64,000 bases of DNA, from the NCBI GenBank assembly GCA_020852965.1, contig JADYZV010000075.1:1-64000 (forward strand), given 5' to 3'. A model generated the notes under the pieces. It was not told the DNA's origin. It worked only from the letters and a program-made list of their open reading frames with translations, and ran no database searches. The translations under genes and the position numbers were made by a program. Positions 8,966 through 18,412 of the stretch are shown here, in pieces. The stretch is from Pirellulaceae bacterium. Its GTDB lineage: Bacteria; Planctomycetota; Planctomycetia; Pirellulales; Pirellulaceae. Within the stretch, counting starts at the first letter, position 1; each line of letters opens with the position of its first letter.

Positions 8966-9913
8966 ATGAGCTTAGAACAACAGAGCGCAGAGGATATTGC
9001 CAAGCTCCGAGCCAATATCGAGCTGGCGGTATTGGGCAAACCGGAGGTGGTTAAATTGGTGGTGACCGCCTTGTTGGCCGGCGAACATATTTTACTCGAA
9101 GATGTTCCTGGAGTGGGCAAGACGCTGATTGCGAAGGCGTTGGCAAAGAGTTTGAACGGACGCTTCTCGCGACTGCAATTCACTCCCGACTTGCTCCCCA
9201 GTGATATCACCGGCAGCAGCGTCTACAACTCATCCAATGGCCAGTTTAGTTTTAACCCCGGCCCTATTTTCGCCAATGTCGTCTTGGCAGACGAAGTCAA
9301 CCGCGCTCCGCCGCGTACTCAAAGCGCGCTTTTGGAAGCGATGGGCGAATCCCAGGTCAGTGTGGATGGAGAGACGCACAAGCTCCCCAGCCCGTTGCTG
9401 GTGATGGCAACGCAGAATCCGTTCGAATACGAAGGGACCTACCTCTTACCCGAAAGCCAGCTCGACCGCTTCTTGCTGCGCATTTCGGTCGGTTATCCGC
9501 AACGGGAACACGAACGCAATTTGCTCAAATCGCACCGCGTCGGCGAACCTGTCGACGAATTGCAGCCAGTCCTCTCGACCGAACGAGTACTGGCTTTGCA
9601 ACACGCAGCTCGTCAAGTGCGAATCGAGGAGTCGCTGGTCGAGTACTTGCTCGATATCGTCCATGCCACCCGCGACAGCGAGGCATTGCAGGTCGGCGTT
9701 AGCACGCGCGGTGCCCTGGCGTTTTATCACGCTTCCCAGGCATTGGCTCTAGTCGAGAACCGGGATCACGTCATTCCCGACGACATCAAAAGATTGGCAA
9801 TTCCGGTGTTGGCCCACCGAGTCGTGTCGCACGGCATGTTGCCGGGTGCCGAACGATCTGCCTCGGAAGACGTCATCCGCCGATTGTTGAGTACCATCGC
9901 GATACCTACCTAG
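8966..9913 (+). CDS. MoxR family AAA+ ATPase
   Basis: LLEDVPGVGKTLIAKALA Walker A, VVLADEVNRAPPRTQSALLEAMGE Walker B, VMATQNPFEYEGTYLLPESQLDRFLL. Confidence 0.97.
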   Translation: MSLEQQSAEDIAKLRANIELAVLGKPEVVKLVVTALLAGEHILLEDVPGVGKTLIAKALAKSLNGRFSRLQFTPDLLPSDITGSSVYNSSNGQFSFNPGPIFANVVLADEVNRAPPRTQSALLEAMGESQVSVDGETHKLPSPLLVMATQNPFEYEGTYLLPESQLDRFLLRISVGYPQREHERNLLKSHRVGEPVDELQPVLSTERVLALQHAARQVRIEESLVEYLLDIVHATRDSEALQVGVSTRGALAFYHASQALALVENRDHVIPDDIKRLAIPVLAHRVVSHGMLPGAERSASEDVIRRLLSTIAIPT

Positions 9914-9926
9914 AGAGGAGTCACCC

Positions 9927-11207
9927 TTGTTGGAATCGCCCCAGACAATTGTTGACAATCGATCGGCGAGCATATTCGGTAGGCTGTGGAACCGATGGCA
10001 CGACAAGCGGCGGCGCGATCGCGCACGGGCGCGGTCGCAAGTCCGATTTCGCTTGACGCGCGAAGGGGTGCATTACATCGGCATCCTACTATTTATTTTC
10101 CTGGGCGCTTTGCTGCGCGATGTCAATCTGCTGATCCTGCTCGCTGGGGCTATGATCGGCCTATTGCTGCTGCAGTGGCGATTCAATACACGCACCTTAA
10201 TCGGTCTGACCGCTCAGCGCTACCTGCCACGCAATTCGTTCGTCGGGGTGGAAACCAGCATCGAAATGCGAGTGGCCAACCCCAAAGTCTGGTTGGGGGC
10301 GTGGTTGATATTGGTCGAAGAACCTTTGCAAAAGCGGCGTCCGAATGTGGTCAAGCTGATCGAGAAGGGGACGACTGTGGTCGACGAAATCCCTCCCAAA
10401 GGGGCGCGATCCTCCAAGTACCAACTGACATTTCATCAACGCGGCGAGTACCTGATAGGTCCGACCACAATCTCGACACGTTTCCCACTCGCTCTCGGAC
10501 GTGGCTCACGAACACTCGACAATCAGACGAATATCACCATTTTCCCCAAACTTGGACAACTGTCGTCACTGGCAAATGGATTGTTCCAACAACAACAGCA
10601 AGGGGCCGCACAAGCCGCACGCTCCGTCGGGCTACACGAAGCAGATTTCTATGGCCTTCGCCCTTGGTCTACCGGCGATTCCAAACGCTGGATTCATTGG
10701 CGCACTACGGCTAGGTTAGGCGAGTTGTCGGTTCGGCAATTCGAACGCAGGCAAAGCCAACGCGTCTGCGTACTACTCGATTTGTACGGACCTCCACAAA
10801 GGAAGAACGGAAACAATGAACATGTCGAACGATGCATTTCCTTTCTATCCACGCTTGCCAACCACTCGGCTCGCCATGGTTCAGATCGTTTGGCTGTCGG
10901 TATTGCAGCCGCCGAGAACTTTGCCCTGCCTAGCGTGCAAGGTAATGTCTTGGTCGAGAACCTACTGAACCGTTTGGCCACGATCGACGCTAGCCCAAAA
11001 CCAGACTTGGTCGAGGCGCTACGGGGACTCACCATTCCGCTGCAGAACAATCCGCACCTATTGGTCATCAGCACTCGCAGCAATCAGACCCAGTGGCTGC
11101 GCGAGCAATTCCGTGGCCAAGCGACGGGCCGCTTGCTGGCCCGCCTGAAGGTCAAATGGCTCGACGCATCACAAGCTGAATTGGAGCCGTACTTCTCATG
11201 GAATTAG
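9927..11207 (+). CDS. DUF58 domain-containing protein
   Basis: Downstream of moxR; YGLRPWSTGDSKRWIHWRTTARLGELSVRQFE is the DUF58 signature; two N-terminal TM segments. Confidence 0.93.
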   Translation: MLESPQTIVDNRSASIFGRLWNRWHDKRRRDRARARSQVRFRLTREGVHYIGILLFIFLGALLRDVNLLILLAGAMIGLLLLQWRFNTRTLIGLTAQRYLPRNSFVGVETSIEMRVANPKVWLGAWLILVEEPLQKRRPNVVKLIEKGTTVVDEIPPKGARSSKYQLTFHQRGEYLIGPTTISTRFPLALGRGSRTLDNQTNITIFPKLGQLSSLANGLFQQQQQGAAQAARSVGLHEADFYGLRPWSTGDSKRWIHWRTTARLGELSVRQFERRQSQRVCVLLDLYGPPQRKNGNNEHVERCISFLSTLANHSARHGSDRLAVGIAAAENFALPSVQGNVLVENLLNRLATIDASPKPDLVEALRGLTIPLQNNPHLLVISTRSNQTQWLREQFRGQATGRLLARLKVKWLDASQAELEPYFSWN

Positions 11208-13627
11208 ATGTACTCAAGAGCTTGCGATGTTCGCTGACGTTGCACTTCGCGGTCATCGCTTGGTTGACGGCTACGTTGGTTGCTACCGGTAGCGGATCGT
11301 ATTTCCTACCTGTGCTTATCTTCTGTGTATCGATTACCGCCTATATATTTGTCGATCGATTGGAGTGGTTCGAACTGGGACGCGTCGGCAGCTACGTTGG
11401 GATGCTGGCCGCCACTGCCTTCTCGGTCGGAAGCTATCTCTACAGCGCTTTTTCGATCGAGTCCGAAAGTGGTCAGTTGGCGGCGATCGCCGGTCTGCTA
11501 GTCTATCCCGAAGCGGTATTGTTTTTACAACGCAAGAGTCTGCGTGTCTACGAGCAGTTGGCGGTCTTCCTGTTGCTGGAAATGATTGTAGCCGCCTTGG
11601 TCAACGATAATATATTGTTCGGTGTGCTGCTCGCACCCATCATGTTGATGTGGGTCTCGTCGTTGTTTCTATTCTCGCGATATGCAACGCTCGTACAGAT
11701 GGACCCCACGCTCGATGAGCCGATTCCGATCTTAGTAGAAATCCTCTACAGAATGTTCGTCAAGACCGTTATTGGCGAGAAGCTCAAGCCTAGCATCGTC
11801 ACAACCAATACGTCCCTGGCTAGCATTCAAGCCAGTCGCGGTCTGCGTAGAACCTTGCAGTCGATCCCGTTGGGCGTTGGGGCCATCGTCTTTGCAGGCT
11901 TCTTCTTCTACCTACTGCCGCGCACCGGGCCAGCACAATACGAACCTTCGCTGGGAGCTCAAGCCCGGATCGGATTGCCCACAACGCTGAGTATCGGAAC
12001 GGTGGGAAGGCTACTTTCCGACCCCACGCCTGTCATGCGCGTAACTCTAAAGGCACTCGCAACCGGCCAAAACTATGCAGTGAAAGAGTCGCCCTATATT
12101 CGAGCTCGGGTATTGGACGCGTATGGGGAATTCAGTAGCAACGATTGGGTGCAGCACGGAGAGTGGGTCTTCAGCGGCGTCCACGAATATCGACGCCTAC
12201 GTGGCCCTGAGTCGAGCGGTGTTGGACTCGATCGCAATCGTGATTTGGTAGAAGTCGAATTCGATATCAAGCAGCAATTTGCTTCGACACTTTTTACCCT
12301 TCCCCCCGCATTTGCAACTGCTAAGCCTCTGGCATTCCCTCTTGAGTTTGACAGATTCAATATGGTGCTCGACGACCTCAACCCATCCCGTTTGCCTCGC
12401 GGCAAGTCGCTGGTCTATTCACTTGGTTCGGCTGCATTCGCCAAAGGCGTACAGCTCCGACTCACACCCGCTCTGCTAGGCAGCGGCAGGCTCTCCGAAA
12501 CTCGCAATCTATTCCGATTAACGTCCAACTTTCACAGCTTTAAGTACTGCGATCAGTACCGTCAAAAGCTCTTACGCGACAGCAAGCTCGATGCGCGCAG
12601 AACGTACGAAGTGGCCAAACACTTTGAACATCATTTTACCAACAGCGATTTCACCTATACGCTCGACCTTCGGCCGCCCATCGACCCCGAGATGGACCCC
12701 ATCGAAGATTTTCTGATCAACCAACGTCGAGGACATTGCCAGTATTTTGCTTCGGCGATGGTAATGATGCTGCGCCAGAGTAACATCCCTTCTCGGATCG
12801 TGGTCGGTTACAAACCACGTGAGTTCAACAAGTTGGGTAAGTATTATTCGGTTAAACAGAATGATGCGCATGCCTGGGTCGAAGCGTTGATAACGCGGAG
12901 CGAGCTAGATGGGACCGAACTCGAACATTGGGCGACGGACTCAGAAAGCTATTGGGTCCGTTTTGATCCCACTCCCGAGAGTGCCGATGATGGGTCGATT
13001 TCACAACAGGGACAAGCCATCGATTATGCGGAGAAACTGTGGAAGGACTATGTGGTCGAAGGCCAAAAGCTGACTAGCGAAGACTCGCTCTACGCACCCG
13101 TAGCCGCCAATAGCGAAAATGCCTATGCCGCCGCAGTTGAAAAATTTAAGCAGTTACGTCAACGGGTCATTGCCGGCGAACTATTTACCGGTCTCGGTCG
13201 GATTGGTTTCGCTTGGCAGGCCGCCATTCTAATCACTGCCATCGGTGTTCTGGCCATTCTACTCTGGCAAGGCTCAAAGCTACTACAACGCTTCGCGCCA
13301 CGACTTGCCAGTCGAATCGGATTGAAACGCCCACCCAAAGCGATCAAACAGGCCTTCTTCGCGCGCTGCGTAGCACTGCTAGCCCGCCGTGGCCTTCGAC
13401 GCGAACTCCACGAGACTCCCGAGGAGTTTACCCACCGCGCCAGCCAGACCTTAACCGATAGCAGCGCAGCGACTGCCCCTGCGACTGCCCCTGCGGCCGG
13501 CGCTTTAGGCTTGCTCACCGCGCACTACTACCGTTTGCGATTTGGCCACAACCAGACGCTATCGACCGCCGAGCAGCAAGACATCGACCACGCACTCAAA
13601 CAAGTGCTTAACGCGATTCAAAAGTAG
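11198..13627 (+). CDS. TgpA-like transglutaminase (transmembrane N-terminus)
   Basis: Transglutaminase core RRGHCQYFASAMVMMLRQSNIPSRIVVGY...DAHAWVEALI; multiple N-terminal TM segments; overlaps the DUF58 gene by 10 bp. Confidence 0.93.
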   Translation: MELDVLKSLRCSLTLHFAVIAWLTATLVATGSGSYFLPVLIFCVSITAYIFVDRLEWFELGRVGSYVGMLAATAFSVGSYLYSAFSIESESGQLAAIAGLLVYPEAVLFLQRKSLRVYEQLAVFLLLEMIVAALVNDNILFGVLLAPIMLMWVSSLFLFSRYATLVQMDPTLDEPIPILVEILYRMFVKTVIGEKLKPSIVTTNTSLASIQASRGLRRTLQSIPLGVGAIVFAGFFFYLLPRTGPAQYEPSLGAQARIGLPTTLSIGTVGRLLSDPTPVMRVTLKALATGQNYAVKESPYIRARVLDAYGEFSSNDWVQHGEWVFSGVHEYRRLRGPESSGVGLDRNRDLVEVEFDIKQQFASTLFTLPPAFATAKPLAFPLEFDRFNMVLDDLNPSRLPRGKSLVYSLGSAAFAKGVQLRLTPALLGSGRLSETRNLFRLTSNFHSFKYCDQYRQKLLRDSKLDARRTYEVAKHFEHHFTNSDFTYTLDLRPPIDPEMDPIEDFLINQRRGHCQYFASAMVMMLRQSNIPSRIVVGYKPREFNKLGKYYSVKQNDAHAWVEALITRSELDGTELEHWATDSESYWVRFDPTPESADDGSISQQGQAIDYAEKLWKDYVVEGQKLTSEDSLYAPVAANSENAYAAAVEKFKQLRQRVIAGELFTGLGRIGFAWQAAILITAIGVLAILLWQGSKLLQRFAPRLASRIGLKRPPKAIKQAFFARCVALLARRGLRRELHETPEEFTHRASQTLTDSSAATAPATAPAAGALGLLTAHYYRLRFGHNQTLSTAEQQDIDHALKQVLNAIQK

Positions 13628-14471
13628 CCACGATGCGATGGAAGTGCAGCTTGACCTCGCGATCAACCACCCGGCGGACGCCTTCCACCAAGCAGCGCGG
13701 CTCGTTGACCTCTTGTCCCTCATGCACGATCTGCTCGATACGTGTTCCCGGAGCGACGCAAAAAGTCGATTGATGAATCGTCTGATTGCCAGCATCCAAC
13801 TCGGGAACGATAAAATGGCAGGTGGCTCCGTAAGCCAACATCCGCGCCGCAAAGGCATCGTGATAGGGGCGGAAACCAGGAAAACTGGGGAGCAGTCCAT
13901 GGTGCAGATTGATGATTCGCCCTCCGGCAAACTTCCAACATGTATCGGGGGGCAGAACGCGCATGTAACGCGCCAACACCACATAGTCGACAGCGTACTC
14001 GTCGAGCAGTTCGACAAATCGCTCGTCGTCTGCCGAGCCGTCGTCGCGACCGATATTGTGCCAGGGAACTCCGAATTCAATCGCCAGTTTCTCGCATTTC
14101 TTGCGATTGCCAATCATAACTGTCGCGTCGGCGCGAATGATACCATCGGCAACCGCCTGCAAGACAGCGCGCGGTGTGCTTTCCTGATAGGTAGCGCAAA
14201 TCGCCAAACGCGCGCGACGATTCGGCGGCGTGGGAGTCCACACCCTTACCGATAACCCCGTCTTGGAACCAATCGACTGCATTGCGGTCCGTATGCTCTC
14301 CCAGCGAGCCGAGTCGATGTTCACTCGACACAACATGGCGAATACCGCAGCTTCATCATGATCATACATCTGAATTTCGGCTATACTCGCCCCCTGCGTA
14401 GTCAGTTCGTGAATAATAGGGTCCGCCAATCCCACATTATCGGGACCTACGGCAGTGACTACAATTTCCAT
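13608..14471 (-). CDS. purU: formyltetrahydrofolate deformylase
   Basis: N-terminal ACT-like domain (MEIVVTAVGPDNVGLADPI) and formyltransferase domain (RYMRVLPPDTCWKFAGGRIINLHHGLLPSFPGFRPYHDAFAARMLAYGATCHFIVPELDAG). Confidence 0.9.
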   Translation of the reverse strand: MEIVVTAVGPDNVGLADPIIHELTTQGASIAEIQMYDHDEAAVFAMLCRVNIDSARWESIRTAMQSIGSKTGLSVRVWTPTPPNRRARLAICATYQESTPRAVLQAVADGIIRADATVMIGNRKKCEKLAIEFGVPWHNIGRDDGSADDERFVELLDEYAVDYVVLARYMRVLPPDTCWKFAGGRIINLHHGLLPSFPGFRPYHDAFAARMLAYGATCHFIVPELDAGNQTIHQSTFCVAPGTRIEQIVHEGQEVNEPRCLVEGVRRVVDREVKLHFHRIVATFESR

Positions 14472-14620
14472 CTTGGTTCCCCAGCGCGAAACGTTGCAAC
14501 TAACTTTTTCCATTGCCACCTTGGCGAGCGCTCCAAGGCAAGTCATAAAGTGTACTTGCTTCGGCCAAGTTGGGTGAGGTGTTCCGCGAAAACGTACCGT
14601 CAGAATAGGGTGAGGATCTT

Positions 14621-15067
14621 ATGAGCAGCCTTGCAACACCACGACTATTGAGAGAGAATCTACCCAAGGGAGAGAGCCTGTGCGACTATTGCAACGCCAA
14701 GTGCTGTCGCTATTTTGCGCTCCCCATCGACACGCCCGACTGCAGCAAAGACTTCGACTACATGCGTTGGTTCCTGCTGCATGGCCAGGCTAGCGTGTTT
14801 GTCGAAGACGACAGTTGGTATCTCTTGGTACATACCGTCTGCAAACACCTTCAATCCGACAATCGCTGCGGCATCTATTTGACTCGTCCCGAGATCTGCC
14901 GCGAGTATTCGACTGACAACTGCGAATACGACGAGGACACGACCTACGACAAGTACTTCGAGACGCCCGAGCAGGTCGCCGAGTACGTCGAAGCTACCTA
15001 TGGCCAAGCCGACTTCGGCTGCGTGCGCTCTCCCGAACCAGCGATATTGCCAATCCTCTCCGTATAG
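14621..15067 (+). CDS. YkgJ family cysteine cluster protein
   Basis: CDYCNAKCCRYF...CKHLQSDNRCGIYLTRPEICREYSTDNC cysteine pattern. Confidence 0.88.
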   Translation: MSSLATPRLLRENLPKGESLCDYCNAKCCRYFALPIDTPDCSKDFDYMRWFLLHGQASVFVEDDSWYLLVHTVCKHLQSDNRCGIYLTRPEICREYSTDNCEYDEDTTYDKYFETPEQVAEYVEATYGQADFGCVRSPEPAILPILSV

Positions 15068-15093
15068 TTTCAATATGGCTTTTCACGCTAGTC

Positions 15094-15119
15094 GGTCCCC
15101 TGCCAGCTCGTCTGGCAGG
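15094..15119 (+). repeat. interspersed palindromic element, copy 1 (GGTCCCNTGCCAGCTNGTCTGGC)
   Basis: CCTGCCAG(ctcgt)CTGGCAGG hairpin; close sequence match on the opposite strand at 27093-27124. Confidence 0.8.
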
Positions 15120-15213
15120 AGCCAGAGTTCTCCAACCAGAATCGGCCTGATAGACAACGCACCCAATCCCATTTCCTCACTCGACTCGATTGTGATAAGC
15201 TATCGCGCGGCAT

Positions 15214-15240
15214 AGCCCACTCGCAGTGCGGGCTTTTTCT
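15214..15240 (+). terminator. intrinsic-terminator-like hairpin upstream of hisS
   Basis: AGCCC-ACT-cgc-AGT-gc-GGGCT followed by a T run, ending about 35 bp before the hisS start. Confidence 0.55.
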
Positions 15241-15274
15241 ATTTTGCAACCCCAAACATCCGAACGATCTACTT

Positions 15275-16612
15275 GTGACAGAGCGCATCCAACCCCGAAC
15301 CCTCAAGGGCTTTCGCGACTTTTTGCCCGAAACGATGATTCCGCGTGAAGCGCTAATGGAGGTCGCCAGGCGAGTCTACCGCCGCTACGGCTTCAGCCCA
15401 ATCGACACCCCCGCGCTCGAACTGCTGGAAATCCTGACTGGCAAGGGAAGCGACGAGACCGATCGGCAACTCTATCGCTTTGAAGATCACGGTGGACGAC
15501 AGGTCGGCCTGCGCTTCGACCTGACCGTCCCCCTAGCGCGCTTTGCAGCCCAACATATCGGCACGCTTGGCACACCTTTCAAGCGCTACCACATCGCTCC
15601 CGTATGGCGCGGCGAGAATCCACAAGCTGGGCGGTTCCGTGAATTCGTCCAATGCGACTTCGATACCATCGGCACCGAGTCGGTCGTGGCTGACATCGAA
15701 ACGGGACTCGTCATTCACGAATTGCTCGTCGAACTGGGAATCAACGATTTCACCCTGAGCATCAACAATCGACAGGTGCTCAGCGGACTGCTCGATAAAC
15801 TCGAGCTCAAGGACAAGACCGTACCGCTGCTTCGCGCACTCGACAAGCTCGATAAGATTGGTCGCGAGCACGTGGCGGCTGAGATGATCGAAGCCGCTGG
15901 GATAACGCAACAGCAGGCCGACCAAGTGCTGAAGCTCGCCGAAATCTCCGGCTCGACCGAACAAGTCCTCTCGCAGCTCGACTCCTTGCTGCATGGCAAC
16001 GCGCTGGGCCAAGCCGGCGTGGATCGTCTGCGACAGATCACCAGCGCTCTCGAAGCGGCCGGTGTACCTTCCGAGCGATATCAACTCAACGTGGCCATCG
16101 CTCGGGGGCTCGACTACTATACCGGCGTCGTTTTCGAAACGACATTAAACCAACTGCCGAGCATCGGCAGCATTTGTTCAGGCGGGCGCTACGACAACCT
16201 CGCCGGGCTGTACACCAAGCAGCACTTGCCCGGAATCGGTGCCTCGCTAGGACTCGACCGCCTGTTGGCCGCCATGGAGAAGCTCGATATGCTCGAGCCC
16301 GTCGGCACGCCTGCACCGGTATTGGTCGCCTACTTTGATAGAGAGCGATTGCACGACTACCTAAAACTCGCTCAACAAGTGCGTGCACAGGGAATTGGCG
16401 TCGAACTCTACCCCGACCCCAAAAAGTTGGCCGCACAACTAAAATACGCAGACGCGCGAGGCTTTCGCGTTGCCTTGATCGCCGGTTCTCAAGAGCTCGA
16501 CTCAGACACATGCCAAGTCAAAGACCTAACGCGTAAGACCAGCCAAGAAGTAAGCGTGAGCGACGGAGGCAGCGACCTAGTCACCGCCATCCGCGCGATC
16601 CTCGAAAAATAA
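15275..16612 (+). CDS. hisS: histidyl-tRNA synthetase
   Basis: RTLKGFRDFLPE, LRFDLTVPLARF, FREFVQCDFDTIG, VARGLDYYTGVVFE-type motif; 445 aa. Confidence 0.97.
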   Translation: MTERIQPRTLKGFRDFLPETMIPREALMEVARRVYRRYGFSPIDTPALELLEILTGKGSDETDRQLYRFEDHGGRQVGLRFDLTVPLARFAAQHIGTLGTPFKRYHIAPVWRGENPQAGRFREFVQCDFDTIGTESVVADIETGLVIHELLVELGINDFTLSINNRQVLSGLLDKLELKDKTVPLLRALDKLDKIGREHVAAEMIEAAGITQQQADQVLKLAEISGSTEQVLSQLDSLLHGNALGQAGVDRLRQITSALEAAGVPSERYQLNVAIARGLDYYTGVVFETTLNQLPSIGSICSGGRYDNLAGLYTKQHLPGIGASLGLDRLLAAMEKLDMLEPVGTPAPVLVAYFDRERLHDYLKLAQQVRAQGIGVELYPDPKKLAAQLKYADARGFRVALIAGSQELDSDTCQVKDLTRKTSQEVSVSDGGSDLVTAIRAILEK

Positions 16613-16652
16613 CTTCGGGCCGCTCCCCCCTTTTCTCCCGCCCCCATCGCTG

Positions 16653-16787
16653 GCCGGGCTGGTGCGTAAGTTTTCTCAGTAGACCAGCTAACCGCGCAGC
16701 AACTCCCACGCTCCGCCCCCATCGCCCGCTTGCCGGGCTGGTGCGTAAGTTTTCTCAGTAGACCAGCTAACCGCGCAGCAACTCCCA
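16653..16787. repeat. 56-bp direct repeat, two copies (16653-16708 and 16732-16787)
   Basis: Both copies read GCCGGGCTGGTGCGTAAGTTTTCTCAGTAGACCAGCTAACCGCGCAGCAACTCCCA. Confidence 0.95.
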
Positions 16788-16817
16788 ATCCCGCTCACAA
16801 TCGGCCCGCGCGGATAC

Positions 16818-18203
16818 TTAGTCCGACTTCGAAAATCCCTTGTTGGAACCGACCAACTCCGCGTGAATGGACTCGCGTACCTCTTCACTCGCTCGACGGG
16901 TTGCTTCCACAAGCAATGGATAAGGCGTGCCGTCGTCCCGCAAAAGTCCAAGTTTGCTGGCCCCTCGGCGGGAAGAGTATCGATCGATGTATTGGCAGCG
17001 CATGTAGCCAATCACGTAGGGTCTACGGAATGCATCTATCATAAATCGATTCGTCGCCTCGGCAGCTTCTGCTTCGCTGGCCAATTGGTGGTAGGGCCAA
17101 ATCGATTTCGGATACCGCTCGGTTGCAAAGCTGATCTGGTGATCGCAAATCATGATGGGCTTGCCAGACGCCTCTCGCAATTCCGTAATTTCTTGGCTCG
17201 GAAAGCGATCCCCCGGTACGTAGATTGGCAGATAGCCATCGCCAGGCTGAATCGCGATGGCATCAACATGCTCTACCGCTGCGGATAACACTTGATCGGG
17301 CAGGTCGCCGAGCAAGTACTTTTCGCCAAAGATCATGTGCTCTGGGTCATGCTTTCGCATGGCTGTCGCGATCGTTGCGTAGTAGTGCTTCGCAATGACA
17401 CCCAAGAATGCTTGGTCATCGCGTTCGATTTCATAGCGAGAGAGATCTAGTTTCGAAAGATCAGCTCCGGCGATGCTCTCGAATGACTCAAGTCCTAGAT
17501 CGTAGGCTCGATTGAAGCGATCGATGGAGTCTTCATATTGCTGGCAAAGAAATTCTCCATACCGCTCGCGCCCAGCAGTTCCGGCAGGCAATCGCCGAAT
17601 CTCCGAGACCCAATCGGTTTGACGAAAACGCCTCGTCTTATGCAAATCCCATGTCGGCGTATCGGTCCAATAGTACGCAATCAGATTTTTATTCTGCACA
17701 TGCTTGGAGCAGAACTCTGCCACGAAATTCTCCAAGCGGCGCTGCACCGCGATGTCAAACACGTCCGGGAATTCGTAGGGGTTTGCTTCGCCGGGTTTCC
17801 CGTAGTACTTCGCTGTCTTTACGAAATTTGCTGCTGCAAAATAGGGCTTCGACTCGCATAGCAACGCGACGGTATTGTCGACAGCATTCAGTCCCCACTC
17901 GTCAAGATTTTCTAGCACATCGTCGGCATAGTTGCTCCAACTATTCTGGTAACGAGTTGCAAACAAATCAGGCTCACTTTCGCCATGCGACTTAATTGCC
18001 CCCAAATGGTTGATGCCGATCGCAAGAAAAGGATGGCCCTCTGGCGTGACCAGCAACTCGCGTCCGCCAATTTCTTCCATGCGAAACGCGCCGCTCGCCC
18101 TTAGTGGCACGTCCTTCCAACCGCCATAAGGGTCGAGCTCCTGTGACCTCGCGATAACCGGAGCTATAAGGGTGAACAGTAGGACAACTAGTCTACGGAC
18201 CAT
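16818..18203 (-). CDS. secreted glycoside-hydrolase-like protein (beta-agarase/beta-galactosidase-like TIM barrel)
   Basis: Signal peptide MVRRLVVLLFTLIAPVIA; LLVTPEGHPFLAIGINHLG...WGLNAVDN...LIAYYWTDTPTWD...EKYLLGD..., resembling agarase/GH42-50-86-like proteins. Confidence 0.65.
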   Translation of the reverse strand: MVRRLVVLLFTLIAPVIARSQELDPYGGWKDVPLRASGAFRMEEIGGRELLVTPEGHPFLAIGINHLGAIKSHGESEPDLFATRYQNSWSNYADDVLENLDEWGLNAVDNTVALLCESKPYFAAANFVKTAKYYGKPGEANPYEFPDVFDIAVQRRLENFVAEFCSKHVQNKNLIAYYWTDTPTWDLHKTRRFRQTDWVSEIRRLPAGTAGRERYGEFLCQQYEDSIDRFNRAYDLGLESFESIAGADLSKLDLSRYEIERDDQAFLGVIAKHYYATIATAMRKHDPEHMIFGEKYLLGDLPDQVLSAAVEHVDAIAIQPGDGYLPIYVPGDRFPSQEITELREASGKPIMICDHQISFATERYPKSIWPYHQLASEAEAAEATNRFMIDAFRRPYVIGYMRCQYIDRYSSRRGASKLGLLRDDGTPYPLLVEATRRASEEVRESIHAELVGSNKGFSKSD

Positions 18204-18412
18204 GCTTTTGTAGATCTCCCCAATTTTGCTGAGCCGTTGTGATGAACGAATTGTAGAGTATATTGCACCGATGCATTCGCCGCTCCCGCCAACGATTGCG
18301 TAGGCGATGGTTGAGTTGCAAAGCCATGCGTGCGATAGGGCGAGCGTCCGCAGTGCTGGGGTACAATATAATGGTAAGCAACGTGACATAGATTGACTTG
18401 GAGATGTGAGCG

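Noticed and set aside
9986-10714. 242-aa plus-strand ORF in a different frame of the DUF58 gene
   Set aside because: Overlaps a gene with strong family motifs; Arg-rich shadow frame.
8966-13627. MoxR-DUF58-transglutaminase operon as a novel system
   Set aside because: A well-known and widespread gene arrangement; not novel here.
16489-17011. Minus-strand ORFs with GSCCAVSWSTEKTYAPAR repeats
   Set aside because: They translate the 56-bp direct repeat and are most likely non-coding.
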